Source: Erinaceus europaeus
Taxonomy: Eukaryota > Chordata > Mammalia > Eulipotyphla > Erinaceidae
Length of the DNA: 64,000 nt
Assembly: GCF_950295315.1 (NCBI RefSeq)
Contig: NC_080166.1
Span: forward strand, 96,911,141-96,975,140
Reading direction: 5' to 3'
The position numbers and the translations under genes were made by a program. The notes beneath the pieces are model-generated. The model did not search any database, had not been told where the DNA came from, and saw only the letters and a list, made by a program, of their open reading frames with translations. Each line of letters begins with the position of its first letter. The stretch's first letter is position 1. Of this stretch, positions 31,179-42,916 are shown piece by piece.

Positions 31179-31907
31179 CGTTTTTAAAAATGAAAAGTAA
31201 AATAAATACATATAATCTATGTATTTGGAACATTTTGAAACTGTTAATCTACCTTATTTTATTTTTTCCAAAATTCAAAAACATAAAAAAACATTGAGGC
31301 TCCACAGGCTATGCTAGTACCAGGGGACACATGTCAGCAAAAGTCATGTCATTAAATGCCATGCACATGTTGTTGTTTGGCTCATGAGTTTCAGTGCAAT
31401 TCTACATTCGTGTGATAAGAACATCCCAAGAAAAATCAAACTCCAATGCATTTTAACTACAAGTAAAACATGGCATGATATTTGTACAGTGTTAATGAAG
31501 GTTACTTGCTGAGTTTATTATTGGAATTATTTTTGAAAGCTTAGCGATTTGTGAACTTGGAAATTTCTGAACTTGCTTTCCGAAGGTGAGTACCCTGCCT
31601 TGCAAGAAGCACAATGACCTGAGCAATATGGACAACACTGAAATGTCCCCATTTGTCATCTTTAATATGACAGCCGTATATGGAGGTCATATTGCCTGAA
31701 TTTTATTCTTATTTCAAGAGAATGTTCTTCCGTCAAAACCAATTCATCCTGGTAGTTCAATTCATGTTGAGAATTTTACTGTCAGGTGAAAGTCCAATAT
31801 CTTCATTTTTAGCAGTCTGCCTTACATAAGTACAAAAAACAGATTCAGAAATACACTGCCTATGAAGAATTTATTAAATTATAACATACTTCTACAGGAC
31901 CTTGCCT
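31179..31907. other. Unique stretch, candidate conserved sequence
   Basis: No repeat or coding frame. 31310-31760 is compositionally even and contains phrases such as catgtcattaaatgccatg that look like regulatory DNA. This is impression only. Confidence 0.3.
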
Positions 31908-32795
31908 TTACTATAAAGTAGCAATGGTGGGGACTGTCCCACTCTCTGAAGGGAGGCTGGGTCAACATACTCTGCCACTCTAGGAAGACTGGTCCTGAAA
32001 TGAGTGCAGCCTAGAATTTTCCTAGCTGTAACTATGAACTGCAAACTAAGACCAACAGGGATGTCGAAGTTAAACAGTATCCTGTGCTCAATATGAATAG
32101 ATATGGGCCCTAGGTCAGATAGGTGGGGTTTACAGTTAATGGTATTTATTTACTTTCAGCTTATATGGGAGCCACTCTCTGCCCTAATGCAGCTTTCTCG
32201 TCCTATTTTCAACTCTAATACATCTTCCCATACAATATTTTTCCCCAGACAATATTTTTAGCCCACCTGTATGTTAGCAATCAGGCTCAGGCAAAAATTA
32301 CTAGTATCATGGGCCTTTTGGAATATACCTAAAATAGATGTCCTACCTTCTTCCCACACACAGATCCTTAGTTACATCTGCTCTATCCTTACTTTTATGT
32401 TTCCGATTCTTAACCAATTTGTCCTTCTTTACATCCTACCACTTTTCAGCCACTGAGTTGCAGATGCTACTATGACACTATCTGACTGCCCTGGGTAGAC
32501 AACCTCACCAATGTGTCCAGGAAGCTCACCTGCCCAGAGCCCTATCAGGAAAAGATAGAGACAGGCTGGGGGTATGAATCAACCTGCCATTATCCATGTC
32601 CAATGGAGAAGCAATTACAAAAGAAAGACCTTCCACTTTCTGCATCCCATAAAGAATTTTGGTCCATACTCCCAGAGAGACAAATAATAAGGAAACTTAC
32701 AATGGGAGGGATGGTATATGGAACTCTGCTGGAATTGTGCCCCTCTTATCCCAAAGTTTAGTCAATCATTATTAAATCACTAATAAAAAAAATAA
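31908..32795 (+). mobile_element. L1-L 3' UTR, long copy
   Basis: About 0.9 kb of plus-strand L1-L 3' UTR, from a block with 'gggccctaggtcagataggt' to the terminal 'aattgtgcccctcttatccc' and an A-rich tail. It shares its first half with 22985-23443 but not with the 19.8-22.7 kb copy, so at least two L1-L sub-types exist. Confidence 0.75.
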
Positions 32796-32862
32796 CATAC
32801 TGAAGAAGCCAGTACTTAGCATCAGAGTTAGTCCAGGAAGTAAGATGCTCATAATACTTTCT

Positions 32863-33163
32863 TTTTTAAATTTCTTAATATTCATTAGTTTATTTATTTT
32901 CCCTTTTGTTGCCGTTGTTTTTTATTGTTGTTGTAGTTATTATTATTGTTGTTACTGATGTTGTCGTCGTTGGATAGGACAGAGAGAAATGGAGAGAAGA
33001 GGGGAAGACAGAGAGGGCAAGAGAAAGATAGACACCTGCACAGCTGCTTCACTGCCTGTGAAGCAACTCTACTGCAGGTGGGGAGCCAAGGGCTAGAACT
33101 AGGATCTTTATGCCAGTCCTTGTGATTTGCACCACGTGTGCAGCACTACTGCCTGACTCCCGT
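32863..33163 (-). mobile_element. SINE-A, full length, with TSD
   Basis: Minus-strand SINE-A flanked by a 14-bp duplication with two mismatches (tcataatactttct at 32849-32862; copy at 33164-33177). Confidence 0.88.
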
Positions 33164-33177
33164 TCATAATGTTTTCT

Positions 33178-33620
33178 ATGGAGTCTGCTTTGGAGACAGT
33201 ATCTGAAAGTAAAGTCACTACATTTCACCCAAGATGACAAGCTTCTGTCAAAAAAAAAAAGTTTGAAGAGAAAGGAAAGGTAAAGGAGTTCCAAAAGACT
33301 TACAGTGTAGTGCTTATGTGAATTATACTGGCAAACTACTGTGGCCTGAGGCCTGGGGTTATTTAACTCTGTTTTACTAATCAGTTTTCCTGAAGTCAGC
33401 AATTACTTTAAAAGATTTTAGGGAATGAGGTGTGCAAATTATAAAGTAGTGCAGGTAATTATAAAGTGGGCCACACATAATAATATTCAGGACTGAAAAG
33501 TCAACAATAGTTCATTATAACCCCTCCCCATGAACATGCTATCTATACATACATGATCTATTCTATAGATACCCTCCCTTCTTTAATTATAAAGAGCTAA
33601 TACGCAGCAGATGATGTTTT
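33178..33620. other. Unique sequence
   Basis: Nothing recognised. Confidence 0.45.
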
Positions 33621-33634
33621 AGAGAATGCTAGTT

Positions 33635-33834
33635 CTGGAGCCAGGTGGTGTTGCACCTGGTTGAACGCACATGTTACAATGAGCAAAGACCGAGGTTCGA
33701 GTCACCAGTCCCCACTTGCCGGGAGGAAAGCTTTGCAAGTGGGAAAACAGTGCTGCAAGGCCCACTGCCCTCTCTCTCACCCCCTTCCCTCTCAATTTCT
33801 GGCTGTGTCTATCAAATAAATAAAGATAATAAAT
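33635..33834 (+). mobile_element. SINE-B, full length, with TSD
   Basis: A complete 200-bp SINE-B that can serve as the local reference for the family. It is flanked by a perfect 14-bp duplication (agagaatgctagtt, 33621-33634 and 33835-33848). The B box reads ggttcgagtca and the tail 'aaataaataaagataataaa'. Confidence 0.92.
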
Positions 33835-33943
33835 AGAGAATGCTAGTTAACATTGCTTTTTGGTCACTGTCTTTGCATCCCTTATCCTTTCTGCACCCTC
33901 AATCACAAAGACAAAATAATTCTAGATTTGAGACTTTCCACAC

Positions 33944-34090
33944 AGAGCCTGGGAGAGAGTTCAGTGGTAGAGAAGAAGGTTTGCTTGCTCAGGGCTTCAG
34001 ATTTAACCCTTGGCACTGTATATGTCAGAACAGAGCAGTGCTCTGGTCTCTCTCTCAGTCTCTCTCTCTCTGTCTCCCTCTCTCCCAGAA
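33944..34090 (+). mobile_element. SINE-C copy
   Basis: Plus strand. 'gagagagttcagtggtagag' head, 'gatttaacccttggcactgt' B-box region, 'agcagtgctctggtctctct' body, then CT-rich tail. Confidence 0.65.
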
Positions 34091-34585
34091 AATACGTATT
34101 TGTTTGATTTTTAAAGATGTAACATAAAGAGACAAAGCACTGTATTCCTTCAGTTCTCTTTAAGCTGTAGATGCAAATGCTTTCTGCTCTGAGTGATGGA
34201 GTTGTTTTCAATTAAGAGAAGCATCATGAAAAACTATACCACCATGCTGGGCTTTTTGAAGAAGCAGTGGAGAGTGGTGCCAAGTTTTCATATAAAAAGA
34301 CATTTTTCAAAAGTTCCATAGTAGTCAGTTTTGATACTGTGACAAATAATTCTGAAATTTCAGGACATAATAAAAGCACACAGCTCACTAATAAGCATGC
34401 TTCTTAGCCATGTTGGAGGTTGACTGTAGTGGATAAATGGTCTCAGTTCTGGCTCTACTCTCAGTTTATTGTAAGGTCTGGAGTGACCAAGCTGGCATTC
34501 CTCCCTCAATTTACCTCCCCTCTCCTCCCCCTCTCTCCTTTCTTCTCCTCTTCTCTCTTTTTCTCTTTCTCCTCTTGCTCTTTTT
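34091..34585. other. Unique sequence ending in a pyrimidine tract
   Basis: 34510-34585 is CT-rich and runs into the L1 poly-T. The long frames on the minus strand here (REKERRGEERR) are low-complexity. Confidence 0.5.
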
Positions 34586-34880
34586 TTTTTTATCATTTTA
34601 TTGAACAGTTAGTGATTCACAGCACAGTTGTTGATATATGGGTACACCTTCTCATCTCACCATGATAGGTGTCTGCAGAACACTCTCATCCTCAACTTAA
34701 GTTATTTTCTATCATTATGAACCAGAACCACAAAGGTCCTCTCTTCTGCTCCTTCTCAATAATCTTTTGCTTTGGTAAGATACACCCCACTCAGCTCAAG
34801 TTTTGCTTTGTATTTCCTTTCTGTCCGCAGCAACCATTCTGTGAACTACATCAGACTATAGTTCCCATCCCCTTTTTCAT
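34586..34880 (-). mobile_element. Old L1 3' end
   Basis: Minus strand. Poly-T followed by 'atcattttattgaacagtta' and, further in, 'gctttggtaagatacacccc', which is the reverse of the 'caccaaagtaaaag' block of L1-S 3' UTRs. Diverged. Confidence 0.6.
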
Positions 34881-36802
34881 TCTAACTTATCCTTCCCGTG
34901 GCAGAAAGCAGGCAAGAGGGCAGTAGAAATATATAATTAAAAGCTGCTGCTGAGACAGGGCACACACTTCGTTGCTTTCTCTTTCTGTTTTGGCCAAAAG
35001 AAGAATGAAGTCAAGTGCAAGGCCAACTAAGCGTGGCTTCTGTAAGGATGTCCAGTTTTCCTGCCAGTCATACAGCCAGCTTGTCTGGAGTTTTAATTAC
35101 TTTTACACAACCTCCATTTTTTTTGAAACTTATTATAACATGGAGAATGGAAGTGAGGTTTCATAGCAGAACTCAGGACTTGCCGTTCACATTGTCCATG
35201 TTTGAGACCCGACACCACATGGGAATTCTACCACTGCAATGGAGGAAGCTCAGGTGCTGTAGCATACCTCCCCTTCTCTCTTTCCCTCTTGAAATAAAGA
35301 GCATACAATATCAAGCCTGAGACTGAGGAATTTACACATATGTGAGACCCTGTTCCCACCAGAATAATGAAAAAAAAATGGAACAACTTTCACAAAACTG
35401 TTAATGCCTTTGTGTCCTGATCCATATTATAGTTGAGTTCCTTTCAAAGTCAGTACTCCTTTAGCCAACTCTGGGACTGTATTATCTGCCCACTCACTTT
35501 TGGTTTTTGAGGGACACCAAAATTATGGAAAGTGTAGTAGAAGGTTTTTGGAATACTGAAAGATTAGGCAGGAGTACTTAAGTAGGAGGGGGTGAGGCTG
35601 GAGTGGGAGGAGGTTGAAGAAAGAAATAAAATAGCATTTTCCTGTACTACCCACACTGCAGAAACACAGGCTTTATCAGCCCTGAAGCTCCTCCACAAAG
35701 AGGTAGCATGTGCCATATGTAAGACGTAGCAAAGAAACAAAACAAAACTACAGAATAATTAAAAAAAAAAAAAAGTCCTCTGTTCTTTCCCAGTGAGGTC
35801 ATGGATGAAGCAAAGTGCTCAGAGTCAATCTCATTGCACTATGCCAGGAAAACATATTCTGGGAAGATCTCATGTTGGAATTTCTCTGATGCAAGACAGA
35901 TTGCTACAGATCTTAGACTTGCATCAAGCATGCCTGTTAATAAGTGGAAGTTGCACTCGTGTACATAGATCCAAAATCTCTCACTCGGGTGGGTTTTATT
36001 TTTAATATGGATCTGAACCCACATTTATAATTATCATCATTTTTTCTCTCTTTTTATTTTCACACTCCTTCCACAGTACTCAAGATATTCATTCTCCATT
36101 TGAAATAGGATTACTAACATTAGTTCCTGGTCTGGCTAGGACACTGGCAATGACCAGAGGCTCATAGTTTCACAACACATTTCTCTCAAGGTAGAAGCAC
36201 TCTAGGTGATATAATATGTTCACATGATGAAAAGTCCTCAATGTCTGAGTTTACTGACATATAAAGTGAAGACTTTCTCATCAGTGGATAATTTTTTTTT
36301 AATAACCAGATCATTCAAAGTGGATTCCATTTTGTACACAGCCTTTATGGAGCTCAACAAAAATTTTCATTAGCCTAAATTCATCAGTTCGGGTTTGGGA
36401 GAAAAACTCACCACGCTTCCCTGAGTATATACATAGACCTTTCTTTTTTCCTTGGTAACATGCTACTAGTCAGAATGGGAGACTATTCCTGAGATAGCTG
36501 GAATGTGCTGTGGCCCTTCTTAGGGTCTACACTTCATTATGCTCAAGTGGTTAAAACTCTGGGCAAGACTGTGGGTCATTTTATTTTGTCTACTCAAGGT
36601 TATTCTAATTACCACTTCTTTTGTCTCTGTTCTACTATGGGAAGCCCCAAATCCATTTTCCATATGCTCTTGAGCCAACAGTGGCCATATGACAATATTC
36701 TAGGCAAAATTTGAGGGAAAGTTCATTTTACTATACTGAGGTTGCTTCTTTTTTAATCTTCACTATTCCAGATCTGAAATACTCTTTTCCAAGCTTCATA
36801 CT
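34881..36802. other. Unique stretch with one possible SINE-C
   Basis: Nearly 2 kb without firm features. A diverged SINE-C probably lies at 35160-35300 on the plus strand ('gagacccgacaccacatggg' B-box region, CT-rich end, 'gaaataaagag' tail). A poly-A run is at 35759-35774. No coding sequence recognised. Confidence 0.4.
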
Positions 36803-36955
36803 TCTTATTTATTTATTGTATATAGACAGAAGGAAATTGAAAGGAAAAAAGAAGATAGAAAGGGAGGAAGACAGAAAAACCTGCTTCAGTACTTGCAAAG
36901 CTTTCTCCCTGCAGGTTGTGATATGTGCATTCAACCAGGAGTGCCACAGACTGTC
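36803..36955 (-). mobile_element. SINE-B copy
   Basis: Minus strand, with (TTTA)n side, 'tatatagacagaaggaaatt' block, 'ttgcaaagctttctccctgc' core and a head ending 'caaccaggagtgccac'. Confidence 0.68.
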
Positions 36956-37355
36956 CCTGAACCCCCCTCCCATTTCATACTTCCCGAAACTCGGTGTGAT
37001 CATAGGTATTTTGGCAGCCATATTGTATTTCATCGATAAAATCACAGACACATAAACTTGGGCATCTTGGAGCCAGAAAACAAATTCTTAGAGCTGGAGA
37101 TATTCTGACCTCTTGTTAGGGGTGAAAAATAAAATGCCAAATTTGTTTAAGCCACTAGAAAGTTTTCAATAACTTGCAAATGAAAATAATCCTTGTTTCT
37201 GTTAAGACGTATGAGCCAAACCCTATCCTGGTATCTATTACTAAGGTCCCTGTACAGTCTCAGCTTGGATAAGATCAGTTAGCTCCACAAGATGAGGATG
37301 GATCTCCAATTGAGGACAGAGAGGAAATGGATGAGCTTGACAAGGGTGCAAAAGG
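36956..37355. other. Unique sequence
   Basis: Nothing recognised. Confidence 0.4.
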
Positions 37356-37625
37356 TAGGGGGGCCAGGTGGTAGCAAACCAGTTTAAATGCACATAGTGC
37401 AAAGCACAAGGACCAACACAAGGACCCTGGTTTGAGTCCCTGGATCCCCACTTCACTGGCAGGGAAGCGGGTGCAGGTGTCTTTCTCTCCCTCTCTCTAT
37501 CTTCTACTCCCCTTTCAATTTCTCTCTGTCTTATCCAATAAAAATGGGGAAAATGGTTCCAGGAGCAGTGGATTCATAGTGCCAATACTGAGACCAAGTG
37601 ATAATCCTGGGGGTAAAAAAAAAAG
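37356..37625 (+). mobile_element. SINE-A-long copy
   Basis: Plus strand, with head 'ggggccaggtggtagcaaac', B box 'ggtttgagtcc', then a shortened AAC region that goes straight to the 3' module ('ggttccaggagcagtggatt', 'gtgataatcctgggggtaaa'). Confidence 0.8.
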
Positions 37626-37633
37626 TACAAGAG

Positions 37634-37730
37634 GGACAGAAAATTGCATAGTGGCTAAGCAAAAATGTCATTATTGAGATTCTGAAATCCCAAGCTCAAT
37701 TCCTGACCACCAGTGAGTCAGAGATAAGAA
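37634..37730 (+). mobile_element. SINE-C head feeding a microsatellite
   Basis: Plus strand. 'gcatagtggctaagcaaaaa' head and 'ccaagctcaattcctgacca' B-box region. The expected CT-rich tail is absent and the GGAA array starts instead. Confidence 0.45.
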
Positions 37731-37731
37731 C

Positions 37732-37980
37732 AGACAGAAGGAAGGAAGGAAGGAAGGAAGGAAGGAAGGAAGGAAGGAAGGAAGGAAAGAAGGAAGGAAG
37801 GAAGAAGGGAGGGAGGGAGGGAGGGAGGGAAGGAGGGAAGGAAGGAAGGATAGAGGGAAGGAAGGAAGGAAGGAAGGCAGAAGGAAGGAAGGATAGAGGG
37901 AAGGAAGGAAGGAAGGATAGAGGGAAGGAAGGAAGGAAGGAAGGAAGGATAGAGGGAAGGAAGGAAAGAAAGAATGAAAG
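37732..37980 (+). repeat. (GGAA)n array with GGATAGAG interruptions
   Basis: About 250 bp of GGAA/GGGA repeats. The word gatagaggg recurs at four spaced positions, so a longer unit of 25-40 bp has been duplicated within the simple array. The proline/serine-rich reverse frame is an artefact. Confidence 0.95.
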
Positions 37981-39269
37981 AAAATGTTTCTTCTGGAATA
38001 AGGATAGTAGAATGCCCTGTCTTTTGAAAATTCCATCTTACTTACAAACAGATCAAAACCCATTCCATGCTTTTTGTTTTCCAGATCTGAAATTATAAAG
38101 TGCACATATAAAAACACCTTTATTGATTCAAATATTAAAGGCAGCAGAGCAGTCTTTACATTCTCTTTGAATGAGACTGAGAGAAGGTAAAGTGTGTGTT
38201 TACTAGATCATTTAAGAAAATGTCTACCAAGCAATACATTGCAGCTATCATGGACAAATAGTAATTTGCATCTTCATTTAAAAACTACTCTTTTACATCC
38301 AGAGGAAGCAGGGGAAACATATGTTTAGTAATTTGAAATTATGGGTTCTTTTAACTGCACAGTCCTAAGTCTTGATTAAAGACTTCCTGGGATGCAAGTC
38401 TTCTCTAATACTATAGAAATCAGGAACAGCATAGCTGAAAAAAATTTTTTTCTCCAAACATGAATTTAAAATCCTCAAAGGAATGGAAATCATAATCTGA
38501 TTTCACTGTTCTTTCATTTTCTACTTTCTGCCTTTTCCATTCCTGTTTTTTTTTTTTAAATTTTATTTGGTTTTGTGGAAAAGAAAAAAAAAGGAAATTG
38601 GTTAGTGCCAGGAGCTGTCTTTCTTCTTTAATAGTAAATAAGCTCTCCTGAAAGCTTTAAAGCTGGGGTTAGGGGAAAAATGTGAAGTTGCTAACAGGTA
38701 CAGTGTCCCTTACTCCTTAGTCTCAAAGGTTGTCTTTCATACAACTCATTTACCTCAAAGCAACATTCTTACTTACTTCCTCATGTAAATTCAGTTGTGA
38801 GTAATCAGTTCTCACAAGTGGGGCCCAGGAGAACACATCCAATGCAAAATTCACAAAATACAGGTGGGGATAAGCCAACCCCACAGGTTATAAATTGACA
38901 AAGGGAAATAACTTGGCAGGCATCCCTTTTGGAAAACCAAACTCTTATGGACAGAATGTCAATACAAATGTCCCTCATGCCTTCAGATGTGTGCCTTCTT
39001 GATATGACCTGAAGGACTAGCTAAACTTTTTGTACTCCAGTGTAACAAAACTTGAAACTAGGTGTTTTCACTGTTAATAATATTTAGGTTTTTTTTTTTT
39101 TTTAATAAATAGTCCTTTGATGTCTGGTTGCTTGACTGTGCAAGTGTTTTTGCATTTAGCCAAGGATAATCTGACTTGTTTGGGGAAAGGATGCTTACAT
39201 CTAAAAAGGACATTTAAGGTGATGGAGTTGAAAGGGTAAATTTGTGTGTGTATCATAATGTGTGCATGG
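37981..39269. other. Unique sequence
   Basis: Contains two A/T homopolymer runs (about 38548-38560 and 39089-39103). No repeat family or gene recognised. Confidence 0.4.

Positions 39270-39270
<1 letters not shown>

Positions 39271-39300
<30 letters not shown>
39271..39300 (+). repeat. (CA)n microsatellite
   Basis: About 15 CA units. Confidence 0.95.
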
Positions 39301-39303
<3 letters not shown>

Positions 39304-39429
39304 TGGTACTTTAGAAACTCCTTTCTTCCCTCTGTCTTCATTACTATTGATAGTTATACAGCCAGCAAATCTTATGCCTCTAGTGTTCATATCAATAATT
39401 CCCAACAGTCTAAACATTTAAACAGTTAT

Positions 39430-39575
39430 TAAGCAGCCCAAGATGTAACACAATAGGTAGACCATTGGTCTTGCAGTTTAAGGTCCTGAGTTTGATCCTC
39501 AGCACTGCACATGTGATGTGTGCTGGCTCCCTCTCTCTCTCTAACTCAGTCCATCTCTCTTCCTTATTAATAAAA
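39430..39575 (+). mobile_element. SINE-C copy
   Basis: Plus strand, with 'cacaataggtagaccattgg' head, 'gagtttgatcctcagcactg' B-box region and CT-rich end. Confidence 0.6.
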
Positions 39576-40234
39576 CCAATCTTTCCATAAAACTTAGACA
39601 TTGATAAAAGATGAAAAAAACCTTTAAGAGAGTTTACATTTAAGTATCTCATTAAGTACTGAGATAACTAAATGTTTTAAACCTAACAGTACCTTCTTGT
39701 TTTTGGTCTTGATTTTTTCAGGCAAGAAAACAAGGCAAAAATCTATGGAATCAGAGATGCTACTGCACATTTCTTCAAATTATATTTCAGATCTCATGCC
39801 TTCCCCTCCTTGCCCTTCACACAATAATAAATCATAGCAGAGCTGTGCCAATAATGCATAATGTGATAGAGAAAGAGAAGTCCTGATGGTGTTAACCCCA
39901 AGTCCCCAAAGAGCACATACAAAAATGAACTGTTCGACACAAATTAACACCTCCTGTTTCACTAACACATATAAAAATATAAGAAAACTTATTGACTATC
40001 TATCAGCTTCTATATTTGAAAACCTAGGTAAAACATACTGTGAGGGAATCGAACTTAGCTACATACATACATATGCAAGGCGTGACTTGAGCCCCTTTTG
40101 AACTGATGATGGGCTTAAGGGGAAACAAAGTTCATTAAAAACATAAGTGAAATAAAAATACAAGATGGCTGTATAAACTCCACAAAGCAGTTACCAGTAA
40201 AGAATTCTTAAGAATTCTGTTCAGCTGAAAAATA
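39576..40234. other. Unique sequence
   Basis: Nothing recognised. Confidence 0.4.
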
Positions 40235-40440
40235 TGCATTCATTCTCCATTCTGTAAAAAAGTATCATAGACTAGGTGACTTAAACAACAAAATTTTCTG
40301 TTCAGCTCTGGAGATTAGATGTTCAGGGTCTGTGTGTGGGTAGAGTCGTTTCCTTTAAGGACCTCTGTTTTTTGGCTGTTTGTTTTTCTTTATTTTTATT
40401 ATTTTTTTTCATTGGGAGGCTAATGGGACATCCTGGGTAC

Positions 40441-40824
40441 TGTTGTGACATGAATGTAATTAGCATATGGCTGAAGTTGACTGTCAACTTCATGTCAAAA
40501 CTCAAACCACAGATATATGCAAACTTACAAGGGATTGTGGGTGTACAGGAAGTCATTTAAATAAGTGTCTGGTGGAAATCAGGCTCTGTGTTCCTGCTGC
40601 TCTAAACCTGCCTACCTTCTCCTAGGAACCATAAGATGCTCCCCCCGGACCTGAACACATTTATCTGAACTCTGGTAACTCAGCTTAAGGACTCAAGGAT
40701 TCATGCCATGTGACTAGCCAGCCTTTCTTCCTTTGCCTATTTTCCCACCATAGTTTCAATGTAACTAAAAAACCTGTGTTGTAATAAACCACTAGCTTGT
40801 TAAACCCCTCCAACAAAGCGCCAC
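40441..40824 (+). mobile_element. Possible LTR inside the MaLR relic
   Basis: About 385 bp beginning tgttgtgac and ending gcgccaca, with AATAAA at about 40783 and a C-rich downstream part, as in retroviral LTRs. No target-site duplication is evident and no family was recognised. It could be ordinary sequence. Confidence 0.35.
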
Positions 40825-40839
40825 AGAAGTTTGGTTTTT

Positions 40840-41248
40840 TTAAAATTTTTTAATTACTATAGGTACAATGTCTCATTTCACCAAGATAGGTGTCTGAAGA
40901 ACACTCTCTCTCCCAAATTAGGTACACCATCCTATACATCCCCATCTCCCTCTCCTCCTCCAGGGTCCTTTTATTTGGTGTGATACATCAAACCAGTCCA
41001 AGTTCTACTTTATGTTTCCCCTTACTGTTCTTGGTTCTTAAGTTCTATCCATAAGGGAGATTACTGCATATCCATCATTCTCTTCCATAATCATCATTCT
41101 CTTTCTGGCTTATTTCACTTTATTTGATTCCTTCAAGCTCCTTCCAAGATGAGGTGAACAGGGGGACTTCACCATTCTTTATAGCTGTGTAGTATTCCAT
41201 TGTGTATATATATATTACAACTTCCCTAGCCACTCATCTGTTGTTGGT
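40840..41248 (-). mobile_element. L1 3' end
   Basis: Minus strand. A poly-T-like start, then L1 3'-UTR and the last ORF2 codons, seen as 'agtattccattgtgtatata' at 41190 and 'cactcatctgttgttgg' at 41230, which match the L1 at 9.7 kb. Confidence 0.78.
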
Positions 41249-41440
41249 TTATCTCTCTCTACTCAAAATTTCATTTCTTATTTAGACACCAGTCATACTG
41301 AATTAAGCCCTACACTAATGATCACAATTTAAACTTAATCACCTCTCTAATGGCTCCACCTCCAAATACAGTCATGGTAATGGGAATCAAGACTTCACCA
41401 TAATCATTATAGGAAAGGCACCACTAAACCCATAATAGAA

Positions 41441-41899
41441 AGAAAGGCTAGAAATTCAGAGGACTTATTTTAAAACCAAAACTAAATAAAGGTGGAATGA
41501 CTTTTATTTATTGTAAGATGTTTATTTTAGTGACTGATATGTATATACCATTTAAAAAATTTATGAATCAAGCTAGAAGGCACCAAATGTTTAGTGCCAG
41601 ATAAATGTTCTTAAGTATACAAATCTATATTGACTCTTGAAGATCTCTTCCACGTATTGTAAAGGAAGAAAAGTTACTTTTTAGAGCTAGAAGTGACTTC
41701 ATTGATTGCCTGGTCCAATGTCCTGTTCAGTCAGTAAGTATATATTAAATTCTTACACATATGCTTCATAGTATCCTCCACTAAAGGAATTAAAAGACAA
41801 CTAAAGTGTTATCCCTGACTGAAGTAGCTGAGGATGCAGGGCTCCATAAAATGTGTGTAGAGGTAGAATTTGTAGTCATGAAGATTTAGTTCCCAGCTT
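41441..41899. other. Unique sequence
   Basis: 'gagctagaagtgacttcatt' near 41685 recalls an old mammalian repeat but is too short to assign. Confidence 0.35.
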
Positions 41900-42117
41900 G
41901 GGCTGGGTGGTGGCACACCTGGTTGAGCACACAGGTTACAATGTGCAAGGACCCAGGTTTGAGTCCCTGGTCCCCACCTGCAGGGAGAAAGCTTCACAAG
42001 TGGTGAAGCAGTACCACAGATGTCTCTCTTTCTCTCTTCCTTTCTATCACCCCATCCCTCTCCATTTCTGGCTGTCTCTATCCAATAAATAAACAAAGAT
42101 AATTAAAAAAAGAAAAA
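41900..42117 (+). mobile_element. SINE-B, near complete
   Basis: Plus strand, with head 'gggctgggtggtggcacacc', B box 'ggtttgagtccc', core 'gctt cacaagtggtgaagc' region, and tail 'aataaataaacaaagataat'. Confidence 0.88.
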
Positions 42118-42204
42118 CTGAAGAGGTGCTACATGCACAGTTTGGCTAATGGCCTGTCCCATAATTCAAAAGAACTCAGTTAAATGGTGGACATATACTA
42201 GTAA

Positions 42205-42400
42205 TAATACTAATACTTCCATTTTATTCTGAGCTGCCTATAGCCATAGAAAATGCTGTCTGATTTATATCCATCATTTGATTTCTCACAATCTCTCTAT
42301 GGCTTGTGCATACTTATCACTGGAAGCTTTATAGGTAAGAAATCTGAGGTCTATAGAGACTAGGAAAATGCCTAAGGTCATAGTAGCAGAAACTTATACT
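42205..42400 (-). mobile_element. MIR relic
   Basis: Minus-strand ancient tRNA-SINE (MIR). The diagnostic phrase, diverged, is 'ataggtaagaaatctgaggt' followed by 'aatgcctaaggtcatagtag'. Confidence 0.5.
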
Positions 42401-42484
42401 TCAGATTTCAGATTAATAAGTACAATAGAGGGTACAGAGGGTAGAGATTAAGTTATACTACCTCCTCAATCAAGAAATTTAAAA

Positions 42485-42735
42485 AAGGGGGGGTTGGAAA
42501 GACAGCTCAGTGGTAGTGAATCAGACTTTCGTGCCTGAGGCTTCGAGGTCCCAAGTTCAACTCAAGGCACTGCAATAAGGCAAAGCTAAGCAGTACTCTG
42601 ACTTCTTTTCTTTCCTTTATCTTTCTACCTCCTTCCTTTCTTCCTTCCTCCCTCTCTCCCTCCCTGCCTTCTTTCCTTTCCTTCTTTTTCTCATAAAACA
42701 AGCAAATAATTACTTAAATTAAAAAAGAGAAAAAA
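42485..42735 (+). mobile_element. SINE-C with CT-rich tail
   Basis: Plus strand, with 'aaagacagctcagtggtagt' head, 'cccaagttcaactcaaggca' B-box region, then a 130-bp TTCC/TTTC-rich tail. Confidence 0.65.
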
Positions 42736-42916
42736 GGGGCAGAGGAAAAATGCACTATGAATTTTGTGTCTGATTATACTATTTTCATGGGTAGATGAAG
42801 AACACGCCTATTTTTGTGATATAGCTGTCCCATATGCTCTTATATCTAAATAATGGAATCTACTGAATTTTACCAGTTGAGGTCTTTCAACACAGGCAAA
42901 AAATAAAAATGACTTT

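Larger units (their letters stand above)
40235..41440 (-). mobile_element. MLT1-like MaLR LTR, split by later insertions
   Basis: Both ends of a mammalian MaLR-type LTR (an ancient endogenous retrovirus relative) are recognisable on the minus strand. One end is 40235-40335 ('gactaggtgacttaaacaac', 'ctggagattag'). The other is 41280-41440 ('agacaccagtcatactgaat', 'ccaaatacagtcatggtaat'). Between them lie an LTR-like stretch and an L1 3' end. The text matches what is known of the MLT1 group; the subfamily is not resolved. Confidence 0.5.

Noticed and set aside
37671..38117. 148-codon Pro/Ser/Phe-rich frame
   Set aside because: Translation of the GGAA array on the minus strand.
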